This document shows positions 1 through 8,029 of a DNA stretch of 64,000 nucleotides, piece after piece. Position 1 is the first letter of the stretch. Every line of letters starts with the position of its first letter. This DNA is from Gordonia pseudamarae. GTDB taxonomy: Bacteria > Actinomycetota > Actinomycetes > Mycobacteriales > Mycobacteriaceae. The stretch lies in NCBI RefSeq assembly GCF_025273675.1, contig NZ_CP045809.1, positions 2,046,001-2,110,000 of the forward strand. The letters are read 5' to 3'. The position numbers and the translations under genes were made by a program. The notes beneath the pieces were generated by a model, which was not told the origin of the DNA, ran no database searches, and was given only the letters and a program-made list of their open reading frames with translations.

Positions 1-361
1 GGTGGAGGCCCGACCGCCGGGCAAAAAGGTCAAGCGGCTCTCGCTGCTGTCGGGTGGTGAGAAATCGTTGACGGCCGTCGCGATGCTGGTGGCGATCTTC
101 CGGGCCCGGCCGTCACCGTTCTACGTGATGGACGAGGTGGAGGCCGCACTCGACGACACCAACCTGCAACGGCTCATCGGCCTGTTCGAACAGTTGCGGG
201 AAAAATCGCAGCTCATCGTCATCACGCATCAGAAACCGACCATGCAGGTGGCCGACGCGCTGTACGGCGTCAGCATGCGCGGCGACGGCATCACCACGGT
301 GATCTCGCAGCGGCTGCGCGGAGTCGATATCGCCGTCCCCGCCACCACCGAACCCGGGTAG
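1..361 (+). CDS. smc: Chromosome segregation ATPase SMC, C-terminal end (5' truncated by window edge)
   Basis: Only the last 120 or so residues are present; the frame is open to the left edge. The segment holds the ABC signature LSGGEKS and the Walker B stretch [13 protein letters not shown], followed by a switch-like [12 protein letters not shown], which together are the C-terminal half of the SMC ATPase head. SMC dimerises through a hinge, and with ScpA/ScpB it forms the condensin complex that organises the chromosome. In mycobacteria smc is followed by ftsY, as here with three genes between, so the position supports the call. The stop TAG is at 359-361. Nothing odd is seen in the visible part. 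Confidence 0.95.
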   Translation, partial: VEARPPGKKVKRLSLLSGGEKSLTAVAMLVAIFRARPSPFYVMDEVEAALDDTNLQRLIGLFEQLREKSQLIVITHQKPTMQVADALYGVSMRGDGITTVISQRLRGVDIAVPATTEPG

Positions 362-372
362 TCTCTGCGCTG

Positions 373-1197
373 ATGACATTCGCACTGGTGATTCTGCTTC
401 TGCTCGCCGTGGCGTTCGTTGTTGCCGAGACGGTGGCGCGCCGCGCCGTCGTCACCCGGCTGGCCGGTCGTCTGTCGGAGGCCGCGGGCTATCCGATCGC
501 GGTGACGCTGAGTCGCCGGCCGCTCGTCCTGCAGTACTTCGGGCGGGTGCCGCACGTACATGCCCGAGGTGCCGGCACCGACGGCGAGTGGACCGATATG
601 CGCGCCGAACGTCTCACCCTCGGCGACCGGCCCACCATCGGGGCGTTGCGCGGAACCGTCGAGGTCGACGGGATCGTGCTGACCGGCAGCGCCGACGACC
701 TGACCTACGACAAGTGCGGGCAGACCCACGTACGGGGACTGGACGCGTCGGCGCAGATCTCGTTCGCCCGGTTGTCGACGGTTGCCGCCGGATCCGCGAG
801 CAGTGCGACCGTCACCTCGATCACCGGGAGCGCCGCCACCGGCACGTTGCGCGTCACACTCTCGACGCGGGTCGTGATCGTGCCGGTTCCGGTCGTGGTC
901 ACCATCGCACCGACGGTGCACGACGGCAGGATCAGGTTCACCGTGGTCCGGGCCGAGGTGTTCGGGGCGTACGTGTTGTCGGACTTCGTGCAGGTGTTCG
1001 TCGACCGGTTCACGCAGAACGTCGACGCACTCACCGATGTGCTCACGGTCGGTGACGTCGAGGTGTCCGATGCGGGGATCGCCGTGGGCGTCACCGCCGG
1101 TGACGTGGTGGTCAGCGGGGGAACCGGCGGCTGGCAGGTAGCGCGCGCATCTGCCCGGTCCGGTGAAGTCGAACCCGCCGCACCCGTCGTGGGGTGA
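373..1197 (+). CDS. DUF2993/LmeA-like membrane-anchored protein
   Basis: 274 residues. It opens with a hydrophobic segment (residues about 2-20, MTFALVILLLLAVAFVVAE) that should act as an uncleaved anchor or signal sequence. The rest is beta-rich and extracytoplasmic in character, with the layout of the DUF2993 family: an anchor followed by repeated short valine/glycine strands such as GALRGTVEVDGIVLTGSADDL. One characterised family member, LmeA, binds phospholipids and helps make lipomannan in mycobacteria, but I infer family only and not that function here. It starts 11 bases after the smc stop and may be co-transcribed. Family assignment is by eye and moderately sure. Confidence 0.6.
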   Translation: MTFALVILLLLAVAFVVAETVARRAVVTRLAGRLSEAAGYPIAVTLSRRPLVLQYFGRVPHVHARGAGTDGEWTDMRAERLTLGDRPTIGALRGTVEVDGIVLTGSADDLTYDKCGQTHVRGLDASAQISFARLSTVAAGSASSATVTSITGSAATGTLRVTLSTRVVIVPVPVVVTIAPTVHDGRIRFTVVRAEVFGAYVLSDFVQVFVDRFTQNVDALTDVLTVGDVEVSDAGIAVGVTAGDVVVSGGTGGWQVARASARSGEVEPAAPVVG

Positions 1198-1214
1198 GGC
1201 GGGTCCGGTCCGTC

Positions 1215-2765
1215 TCAGGCGTACTGCTTCTGTAGTTCGCGTTTGACCAGTTTGCCGGTGGGGGTGCGGGGCAGATCGTCGAGGAAGTCCACTGACCGTG
1301 GCACCTTGAACGCGGCGATCCGATCGCCGACGTAGTCGAGCAGTTCGGCGGCAAGTTCGGCCGAGGGGGCATTGCCGGGCGCCAACTGGACACAGGCCTT
1401 GGCGACCTCACCGAGTTCGGGGTCGGGGACTCCGATCACCGCGACGTCGTACACCGCCGGATGTCCGATCAGGACGTTCTCGGCTTCCTGCGGGTAGATG
1501 TTGACGCCGCCGGAAATGATGGTGAACGCCTTGCGGTCGGTGAGATACAGGAATCCGTCCTCATCGAGGTATCCGATATCGCCTGTCGTAGAACAGTTTT
1601 CGTGTTCAGGATGTTGGGCTTCGCGCGTTTTTGCCGAATCGTTGTGGTATTGGAAGGGCATGTGGTCGCGCTCGAAATACACCAGACCCACCTTTCCGGT
1701 GGGCACCTCGGCTCCTGCCTCGTCGCAGATCCGGATGACGCCGAGCAGCGCCTTGCCTACCGATCCGGGGCGTTCGAGCGCATCCTGCGGGCCGATCATC
1801 GTCGCCCCGGCGGCCTCGGTCGACGCGTAATACTCGTGGATCACCGGCCCCCACCACTCGATCATCGCGCGTTTGACCTCGGCAGGACACGGCGCGGCGG
1901 CGTGGACCGCGTACCGCATGCTGCTCACGTCGTATCGTTCGCGGACCTCGGCCGGGAGTTTCAGCATCCGGATGAACATCGTCGGCACCCACTGGCTGTG
2001 TGTGACCCGGTACTTGTCGATCGCGGCGAGCGCGGCCTCCGGCTCGAACCGGTCGAGCATGATCACCGTGCCGCCCACCGAGTTGGTGGTCCCGCAATAG
2101 CGCAGCGGCGCGGCGTGGTAGAGCGGCGCCGGAGACAGATACACCGTGTCGGCGCCGAACTGGTAGAGCCCGCCGAAGACCACCGTGTAGGTGTCGGGAA
2201 TCTGATCGACCTGGCCGTCGGGGAGCGGGATCTTGATGCCTTTGGGTCGTCCGGTGGTACCCGAGGAATACAGGAAGTCGGTGCCGCGGGGCTGATCGGT
2301 GCGCGGCTCGGCCGACGCGGTGGCCAGGATGTGGTCGTAGTCGTCGAAACCCGGCAGTGACGAGTTGTGGCCCGATTCGCCCCAGGCGATCCGGTGGCCC
2401 GGTCGCGCGAGGTCATCGATCTGTCCGGCTTCGGCGACCGCCGGGGCCACCGCGGCGCCGGCGAACAGGACCCGTGCCCCGCAGTCGGTGAGGATGTAGT
2501 TGGTCTCGTCGGCGGTCAGATGGTGGTTGATGGCGGTGAGGTACATTCCACTGCGCAGCGCCGCCCAGTACACCTCGAAGATGTGCAGGCTGTTGTCGGA
2601 CACCACGGCGACGGTGTCACCACGCGCAAGGCCCAGCGCCGCAAGATGATTGGCGATCCTCGTGGAATTCTCGTCGACCTGCCGGTAGGTGAGGGACGCT
2701 CCGGTCGCGGCGGCGATCACCGCCGGCTTGTCCGGCGTGGTGGCGACGAAGTTTCCGGGGAACAC
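1215..2765 (-). CDS. Acyl-CoA synthetase, AMP-forming (FadD family)
   Basis: 516 residues, an ANL-superfamily enzyme that adenylates a carboxylic (probably fatty) acid with ATP and passes it to CoA. The P-loop motif LYSSGTTGRPKG lies near residue 162, YYASTEAAG near 312, the hinge/adenylate motif TGDIGYLDEDGFLYLTDRK near 392-410, and the catalytic lysine motif PTGKLVKREL at the very end. All core motifs are intact. The GTG start has AGGAG about seven bases upstream on the minus strand. Substrate cannot be read from the sequence; the many FadD paralogues of this order activate fatty acids for degradation or lipid synthesis. It is transcribed away from the glycosyltransferase at 2988, with which it shares a 222-base divergent promoter region, hinting at a shared lipid or glycolipid role. 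Confidence 0.9.
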   Translation of the reverse strand: MFPGNFVATTPDKPAVIAAATGASLTYRQVDENSTRIANHLAALGLARGDTVAVVSDNSLHIFEVYWAALRSGMYLTAINHHLTADETNYILTDCGARVLFAGAAVAPAVAEAGQIDDLARPGHRIAWGESGHNSSLPGFDDYDHILATASAEPRTDQPRGTDFLYSSGTTGRPKGIKIPLPDGQVDQIPDTYTVVFGGLYQFGADTVYLSPAPLYHAAPLRYCGTTNSVGGTVIMLDRFEPEAALAAIDKYRVTHSQWVPTMFIRMLKLPAEVRERYDVSSMRYAVHAAAPCPAEVKRAMIEWWGPVIHEYYASTEAAGATMIGPQDALERPGSVGKALLGVIRICDEAGAEVPTGKVGLVYFERDHMPFQYHNDSAKTREAQHPEHENCSTTGDIGYLDEDGFLYLTDRKAFTIISGGVNIYPQEAENVLIGHPAVYDVAVIGVPDPELGEVAKACVQLAPGNAPSAELAAELLDYVGDRIAAFKVPRSVDFLDDLPRTPTGKLVKRELQKQYA

Positions 2766-2987
2766 GGGCGACTCCTAAGACTGGAACATCTGCGTGACGA
2801 GGATATGTGGGCGATCGTATGCCGCGCCGTTGGCTCGGTGTGGTTGCTTTCGGTGAAACGAACGCGCGCACGGTGTTCGGGCCGGACGATGTGGCGGGTA
2901 GCCTTGCGCTCCGGATGGGGTGCAGTTCGCGGTGTGGGCCGATCCGGACCCGGACGACCGGGCGACAACGCAGTGGGGAGGACACCG

Positions 2988-4097
2988 GTGGGGCATATTC
3001 TGTGCGTGACCGTCGACGCGGGTGGCAACGTGCCGCCGATGGCGCGCATCGCCGCGGTGACCGCGCGTCGTGGGCATCGAGTGACGGTGCTCGGCCACGA
3101 ACGGGTACGCCGTCACTTCGACGCGCCCGGAATCGAGTTCGTCGCCTACCGATCGGTGCGGCCGTGGGATGCGGGCGCCGAACAGAGCCCCCTGCGCTGG
3201 GTGCCGATGCTCAACGATCGCAGGCTCGGCGTCGAGGTGACCGAGCTGTGCCGCGCCCGCCAACCCGATCTCGCGCTGGTCGACTGCCTGATCGCGCCCG
3301 CCCACCAGGCGGTCCGCGATCTCGGGATCACTCGGGTGGTACTCACCCATTCGATACGCGGCTGGATGGCCGACTACCCGAGACCTGGCCGGCTCGGCGG
3401 CGGCAGCCCGGCGCTGTTGTACGGCTACCGGCTCGGCGACCTGTGGGACAGTGCCGCCCTGAATCTGGTGGCCGCCCACCGTGGTACCGACCCGGCGCGG
3501 GACCGGGAACGGTCGGAGAACGTGCGGTGGACCGGTGCGGTGCTGCCGCCCGCCCGGCCCGCCGATATCGCGGGCCGGTCACCGCACGTAGTGGTGAGCA
3601 TGTCCACCAACGGTTATCCCGGGCAGCGGGCGGTGCTCAACAGGGTGATCGCGGCTCTGACACCGATGCGGGTGCGGGCAACGGTCACTACCGGCGGGGT
3701 GTTCGATCCGGTGTCGTTCGACGCCCCCGACCACATCGAGGTGACCGGGTTCGCCGATCACGGCGATCTGATGCCCACCACGTCCGCGCTCATCGGCCAC
3801 GGCGGTTACTCCACTACGATGCGCGCGCTGTCGCACGACATCCCCGTGGTGGTTATCCCGGCATCGGCGTTCACCGACCAGCCGATCGTCGGGCGGGCGA
3901 TGCGGGATGCGGGAGTGGGGCGGCTGGTGCGCAGGTCGGGCTCTCCGTCGTCGATCCGGTCGGCCGCGGAGGCGGTGCTGACCGACGAGTCGATCCGGGG
4001 CCGCGCCCGTGAGCTCGGTGCGCAGCTGCGGACACAGGACGGCGCGGCCGTCGCGGCCTCTGCGCTCGAGGAACTGCTCACCGGTCCGGTGACGTAG
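2988..4097 (+). CDS. GT1-type glycosyltransferase (MGT/UGT-like)
   Basis: 369 residues from the GTG at 2988, chosen because GGGAGGA stands five bases upstream and homology-like sequence begins at once ([17 protein letters not shown]). The open frame runs further upstream, but that part lies antisense to the acyl-CoA synthetase and is not protein-like. The N-terminal half is a Rossmann-like acceptor domain; the C-terminal half carries the nucleotide-sugar binding pattern [20 protein letters not shown] near residues 270-290, typical of the GT1 family that glycosylates small hydrophobic acceptors such as lipids, macrolides or sterols. Acceptor and sugar are unknown. It lies opposite an acyl-CoA synthetase, and then ftsY follows after about 100 bases, so it is probably its own transcription unit. 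Confidence 0.8.
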   Translation: MGHILCVTVDAGGNVPPMARIAAVTARRGHRVTVLGHERVRRHFDAPGIEFVAYRSVRPWDAGAEQSPLRWVPMLNDRRLGVEVTELCRARQPDLALVDCLIAPAHQAVRDLGITRVVLTHSIRGWMADYPRPGRLGGGSPALLYGYRLGDLWDSAALNLVAAHRGTDPARDRERSENVRWTGAVLPPARPADIAGRSPHVVVSMSTNGYPGQRAVLNRVIAALTPMRVRATVTTGGVFDPVSFDAPDHIEVTGFADHGDLMPTTSALIGHGGYSTTMRALSHDIPVVVIPASAFTDQPIVGRAMRDAGVGRLVRRSGSPSSIRSAAEAVLTDESIRGRARELGAQLRTQDGAAVAASALEELLTGPVT

Positions 4098-4201
4098 CCG
4101 CACCAGCACGTCGGCGTCGACACGAATCGCCGCCCCGGGGAATCGGTACCGGTGGCGGCAGTCTGATTGACTGGGATCGAAGCTACGGAAGGACGTGTGG
4201 A

Positions 4202-5908
4202 GTGAACACAGGACTTGTCATCGGCATTGTGGTGGCGGTACTGCTCATCGTGGCGCTGATCGGCCTCGGGACGGTGATGGCGCGCCGCCGCCAGATCTCG
4301 CTCACCGACGACACATCGGGGACCGGACAGGTCGAGGGCACACCCGACGGCACCCAAAGACAGGTCGACAGATCCGGCGGGTACAAGGCCGGATCGGGAT
4401 TCAGCTTCAGTCAGGGCGCGACGGGTCTGGCCGAACCGCCCGCTCCCGCCGGAACGCCCGCACCCACCGAGCCGGTCAGGCCGCTGGGGGAGCGTACCGA
4501 CGTCGACGGCCAGCCGGGCGTCGGTGATGACGCGGCGGTCCCGCGCGATGCGGACAAGCGCACCGTCCGCGATGTGTCGCTACCAGACATAGCCGAACCC
4601 GCCACGGAGACGCCCGCCGAGTCCGAGGTTGTCGAACCCGAGGTTGTCGAACCCGAGGTCGTCGTTGAACCGGAGGTCCTCGAACCCGAGGTCGCCGAAC
4701 CCGAGGTCGTCGTTGAACCGGAGGTCGCGGCCGAACCTGTCGTCGAACCGGAGGTGACGGAGGAATCGGCCGCGACCGACACCGACGTCGAGGCCGCCAC
4801 CGACGCCGCGCCGCCGGTACCGTCCACCGTCGAACCCGAGGCGCCCGCCGAGTCCGCCGCCACGCCCGCACCCGAGGTGGCCGAGCCCCGGCACCGTGCC
4901 CCCGAGCCTGCTGCGGTGCCCGAGGTCGCGGCACCAGCGGTGCCCGACACCGCGGAACAGGCCACGCTCACCCCCGCCATCGACGAGATCGCCCCGACGG
5001 CAGGACGGCTGGGCAAACTGCGCGGGCGCCTGTCCCGCTCGCAGGGCGCCATCGGCAAATCGATGCTCGGCCTGCTCGGCGCCGGTGATCTGGACGAGGA
5101 CAGCTGGGAGGAGATCGAGGACACGCTGATCATGGCCGACCTCGGAACCGCCTCCACCACAGCCGTCGTGGAGAAGCTGCGCACCGAACTGGCCAGTAAC
5201 CCCGTCCGCAGCGCCGACGACGCCCGCGCACTGCTGCGCAAGGTGCTCATCGAGCAACTGCATCCCGAGTACGACCGGTCGATCCGGGCGTTGCCGCATG
5301 CCGACCGGCCGTCGGTGATGCTGGTCGTCGGCGTCAATGGCACCGGCAAGACCACCACCACCGGCAAGCTGGCCCGCGTCCTGGTCGCCGACGGCAGGCG
5401 GGTCCTGCTCGGCGCCGCCGACACCTTCCGCGCGGCCGCCGCCGATCAGTTACAGACCTGGGGTGAACGCGTCGGCGCCCAGATCGTGCGCGGCAAGGAG
5501 AACGCCGATCCCGCGTCGGTGGCCTTCGACGCCGTGGCCAAGGGCATCGAGGACGGCGTCGATGTGGTGATGATCGACACCGCGGGCCGGCTGCACACCA
5601 AGACCGGTCTGATGGACGAACTCGACAAGGTCAAACGTGTCGTGGAGAAAAAGGCTCCGGTGGACGAGGTGATCCTGGTGCTCGACGCGACCGTCGGGCA
5701 GAACGGTCTGGTGCAGGCCCGGGTGTTCGCCGACGTCGTCAAGATCACCGGGGTGGCACTGACCAAGCTGGACGGCACCGCCAAGGGCGGAATCGTCTTC
5801 CACGTCCAGGAGGAGCTGGGTGTTCCGGTCAAGCTCGTCGGCCTCGGCGAAGGGGCCGACGATCTGGCGCCGTTCGAGCCGGGGGCGTTCGTCGACGCAT
5901 TGCTGTGA
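4202..5908 (+). CDS. ftsY: Signal recognition particle receptor FtsY
   Basis: 568 residues. FtsY docks the Ffh/4.5S-RNA-ribosome complex at the membrane and both GTPases fire together to hand the nascent chain to SecYEG. An N-terminal transmembrane helix (about 3-25), a feature of actinobacterial FtsY, is followed by a long acidic, proline-rich linker (about 30-270) containing EPEVV-type repeats, then the N domain and the G domain: P-loop [14 protein letters not shown] near 376, [27 protein letters not shown] near 458, and [10 protein letters not shown] near 520. GTG start with GGAAGGA just upstream. The linker is unusually long, making the protein much longer than the E. coli-type core. Smc precedes it by four genes and ffh follows at 10.7 kb. 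Confidence 0.97.
   Translation: MNTGLVIGIVVAVLLIVALIGLGTVMARRRQISLTDDTSGTGQVEGTPDGTQRQVDRSGGYKAGSGFSFSQGATGLAEPPAPAGTPAPTEPVRPLGERTDVDGQPGVGDDAAVPRDADKRTVRDVSLPDIAEPATETPAESEVVEPEVVEPEVVVEPEVLEPEVAEPEVVVEPEVAAEPVVEPEVTEESAATDTDVEAATDAAPPVPSTVEPEAPAESAATPAPEVAEPRHRAPEPAAVPEVAAPAVPDTAEQATLTPAIDEIAPTAGRLGKLRGRLSRSQGAIGKSMLGLLGAGDLDEDSWEEIEDTLIMADLGTASTTAVVEKLRTELASNPVRSADDARALLRKVLIEQLHPEYDRSIRALPHADRPSVMLVVGVNGTGKTTTTGKLARVLVADGRRVLLGAADTFRAAAADQLQTWGERVGAQIVRGKENADPASVAFDAVAKGIEDGVDVVMIDTAGRLHTKTGLMDELDKVKRVVEKKAPVDEVILVLDATVGQNGLVQARVFADVVKITGVALTKLDGTAKGGIVFHVQEELGVPVKLVGLGEGADDLAPFEPGAFVDALL
4613..4757 (+). repeat. In-frame tandem repeats coding for the FtsY acidic linker
   Basis: Repeated codons for (V)[15 protein letters not shown], residues about 138-186 of FtsY. 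Two copies of a 30-base unit containing GAACCCGAGGTCGTCGTTGA lie at about 4649-4678 and 4697-4726, with shorter partial copies around them. The unit count is likely to vary between strains. Coding repeat, not a CRISPR: there are no spacers of constant length. Confidence 0.8.
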
Positions 5909-5995
5909 ATCCGGTCGATCAGGGCCCTGCGCGGACAGGCGAACTCGCATCCACGTAGGGCCACTGTGAGGTGCCGCTGAGAGCGATCCTGGCGG

Positions 5996-6043
5996 TTTAC
6001 GCAGATGAAATATATTTCGCTCCGTGGTTCACCGGCACGAAAC
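5996..6043 (+). promoter_or_regulatory. Candidate GlnR-binding region in front of amtB-glnB-glnD
   Basis: Two elements fit the actinobacterial GlnR half-site pattern TnAC-n6-GAAAC: TTTAC (5996-6000), six bases, GAAAT (6007-6011); and TTCAC (6028-6032), six bases, GAAAC (6039-6043). Between the two pairs are 16 bases instead of the canonical six, that is one extra helical turn. A perfect 12-base palindrome GAAATATATTTC (6007-6018) overlaps the first element and is strikingly A/T-rich for this genome; it could hold the -10 or another operator. Known GlnR control of amtB-glnK-glnD in mycobacteria supports the idea; binding itself is inference. Confidence 0.55.
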
Positions 6044-6130
6044 ACCAGCGCACCACCACTGAAACCACCGACCGACAGAGTCATCACAGGCGCCGAGAGG
6101 TCGGCGTAACTCGTCAGGAGGTTTCTTACA

Positions 6131-7462
6131 GTGGTTCTCGCGCTGCCAACAGAATCGTTTGGCACATTCGACACTGGCGACACGGCGTGGATTCTCACCT
6201 CCGCGGCTCTCGTGTTGCTGATGACCCCGGGCTTGGCCTTTTTCTACGGAGGCCTGTCCCGCGGCAAGTCCGTTCTGAACATGATGATGATGTCGTTCGG
6301 CTCGCTGGCGACCGTGAGCGTCGTGTACGTGCTGTGGGGCTTCTCGATGGCCTTCAGCAACGGCATCACCGGTGACGATGACATTCTCGGCATCTTCGCC
6401 AATCCGTTCTCACTGTTCGGCTCTGATCAGCTCACCAACACCATCCAGCAGGGCGAGGACACCCTGGTGGTCACCGGTGGCAACTCCATCCCGTCGATCG
6501 TATTCCTGGGCTTCCAGCTCACCTTCGCCGTGATCACCGTCGCGCTGATCTCCGGATCGCTCGCCGAACGCGTCAAGTTCTCCACCTGGCTGGTGTTCAC
6601 CGTGGTGTGGACGACCATCGTGTACTTCCCGCTCTCCCACATGGTGTGGGGCGGCGGCATCATGTCCGACGCCGAGAGCAGCTTCGCGTCGTGGATCTGG
6701 GGCACCGTGGACGGGGCCGCGAAGGTCGCACCTGTCGACTTCGCCGGTGGCACCGTGGTTCACATCAACGCCGGTATGGCCGGCCTGGTCCTGGCGATCA
6801 TCGTGGGCAAGCGCGCCGGATTCGGCCGCACCGCTTACCGTCCGCACAACATCCCGTTCGTCATGCTCGGTGCCGCTCTCCTGTGGTTCGGCTGGTTCGG
6901 CTTCAACGTGGGTTCTGAACTCGCCGCCGACATGACCGCCGGCTTGGTCTGGGTCAACACCACCGCCGCCACCGCCGCCGCGATCCTCGGCTGGATGACC
7001 GTGGAATTGATTCGCGACAAGCACGCCACCAGCGTCGGCGCGGCATCGGGCATCGTCGCAGGTCTTGTCGCGATCACCCCGGCCTGCGGTTCGCTGACCC
7101 CGGTCGGTTCGCTGATTCTCGGTGCCGTGGCCGGTGCGCTCGCCGCCCTCGCGATCGGTCTCAAGAACAAGTTCGGCTACGACGATTCGCTCGACGTCGT
7201 CGGCGTGCACCTGGTCGCCGGCCTGTGGGGCACTGTCGGTATCGGCCTGCTGGCCAAGGGCGACGGCCTGTTCTGGGGCGGCGACGGAAAGCTCCTCATC
7301 GTGCAGATCGTGATCGCGCTCTTCGCCCTCGTGTTCACCGGTGTTCTCACCGCAGCCATCGCCTACGCCCTCAAGCCGCTCGGCTGGCGCGTCAGTGACG
7401 AGGACGAGAAGGTGGGCATCGATCAGGCCGAACACGTGGAGACCGCCTATGAATCAGCGTGA
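6131..7462 (+). CDS. amtB: Ammonium transporter Amt/AmtB
   Basis: 443 residues with about eleven transmembrane segments, the usual Amt length. It conducts ammonium across the plasma membrane when external ammonium is scarce. Landmarks: MTPGLAFFYGG near the N terminus, the pore twin histidines in FAGGTVVHINAG and VVGVHLVAGLWG, and the phenylalanine-gate-like region. The GTG start at 6131 has AGGAGG at 6116-6121, nine bases upstream. The C-terminal tail (residues about 420-443) is the part that GlnK/GlnB normally contacts to close the channel. It is followed after 49 bases by glnB, then glnD, the standard nitrogen-control operon of this order. A GlnR-like site lies upstream. Confidence 0.97.
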   Translation: MVLALPTESFGTFDTGDTAWILTSAALVLLMTPGLAFFYGGLSRGKSVLNMMMMSFGSLATVSVVYVLWGFSMAFSNGITGDDDILGIFANPFSLFGSDQLTNTIQQGEDTLVVTGGNSIPSIVFLGFQLTFAVITVALISGSLAERVKFSTWLVFTVVWTTIVYFPLSHMVWGGGIMSDAESSFASWIWGTVDGAAKVAPVDFAGGTVVHINAGMAGLVLAIIVGKRAGFGRTAYRPHNIPFVMLGAALLWFGWFGFNVGSELAADMTAGLVWVNTTAATAAAILGWMTVELIRDKHATSVGAASGIVAGLVAITPACGSLTPVGSLILGAVAGALAALAIGLKNKFGYDDSLDVVGVHLVAGLWGTVGIGLLAKGDGLFWGGDGKLLIVQIVIALFALVFTGVLTAAIAYALKPLGWRVSDEDEKVGIDQAEHVETAYESA

Positions 7463-7508
7463 ACGCACTCACTCGGACAACTACGCTGAATTCTGTGGAG
7501 AGGGATAA

Positions 7509-7850
<342 letters not shown>

Positions 7851-7891
7851 TCTCCACCCTCCGGGTCGCCGACCCGGCCGGCACCGTGAAT

Positions 7892-7932
7892 CGCGGCCCC
7901 GCGACTGATGATGAGTCAGCCGCGGGGCCGCG
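7892..7932 (+). terminator. Strong hairpin between glnB and glnD
   Basis: CGCGGCCCCGCG (7892-7903) and CGCGGGGCCGCG (7921-7932) form a perfect 12-base-pair stem with a 17-base loop. No U-run follows. It could terminate most amtB-glnB transcripts, or stabilise their 3' end, and so lower glnD expression relative to amtB-glnB. Confidence 0.75.
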
Positions 7933-8029
7933 ACCATCTCACACATACCCGTCTCCCACGCCTGTCCCGCATCGGTGCCACCCGACAGGCAGGAGTCCCC
8001 TTCACGGATCTGCGAGGTAGCGAGAACTC

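Noticed and set aside
2367..2987. N-terminal extension of the glycosyltransferase frame
   Set aside because: Antisense to the acyl-CoA synthetase; a good ribosome site and the family start are at 2988.
4613..4757. CRISPR-like look of the repeats in ftsY
   Set aside because: In-frame, contiguous, no spacers, no cas genes.
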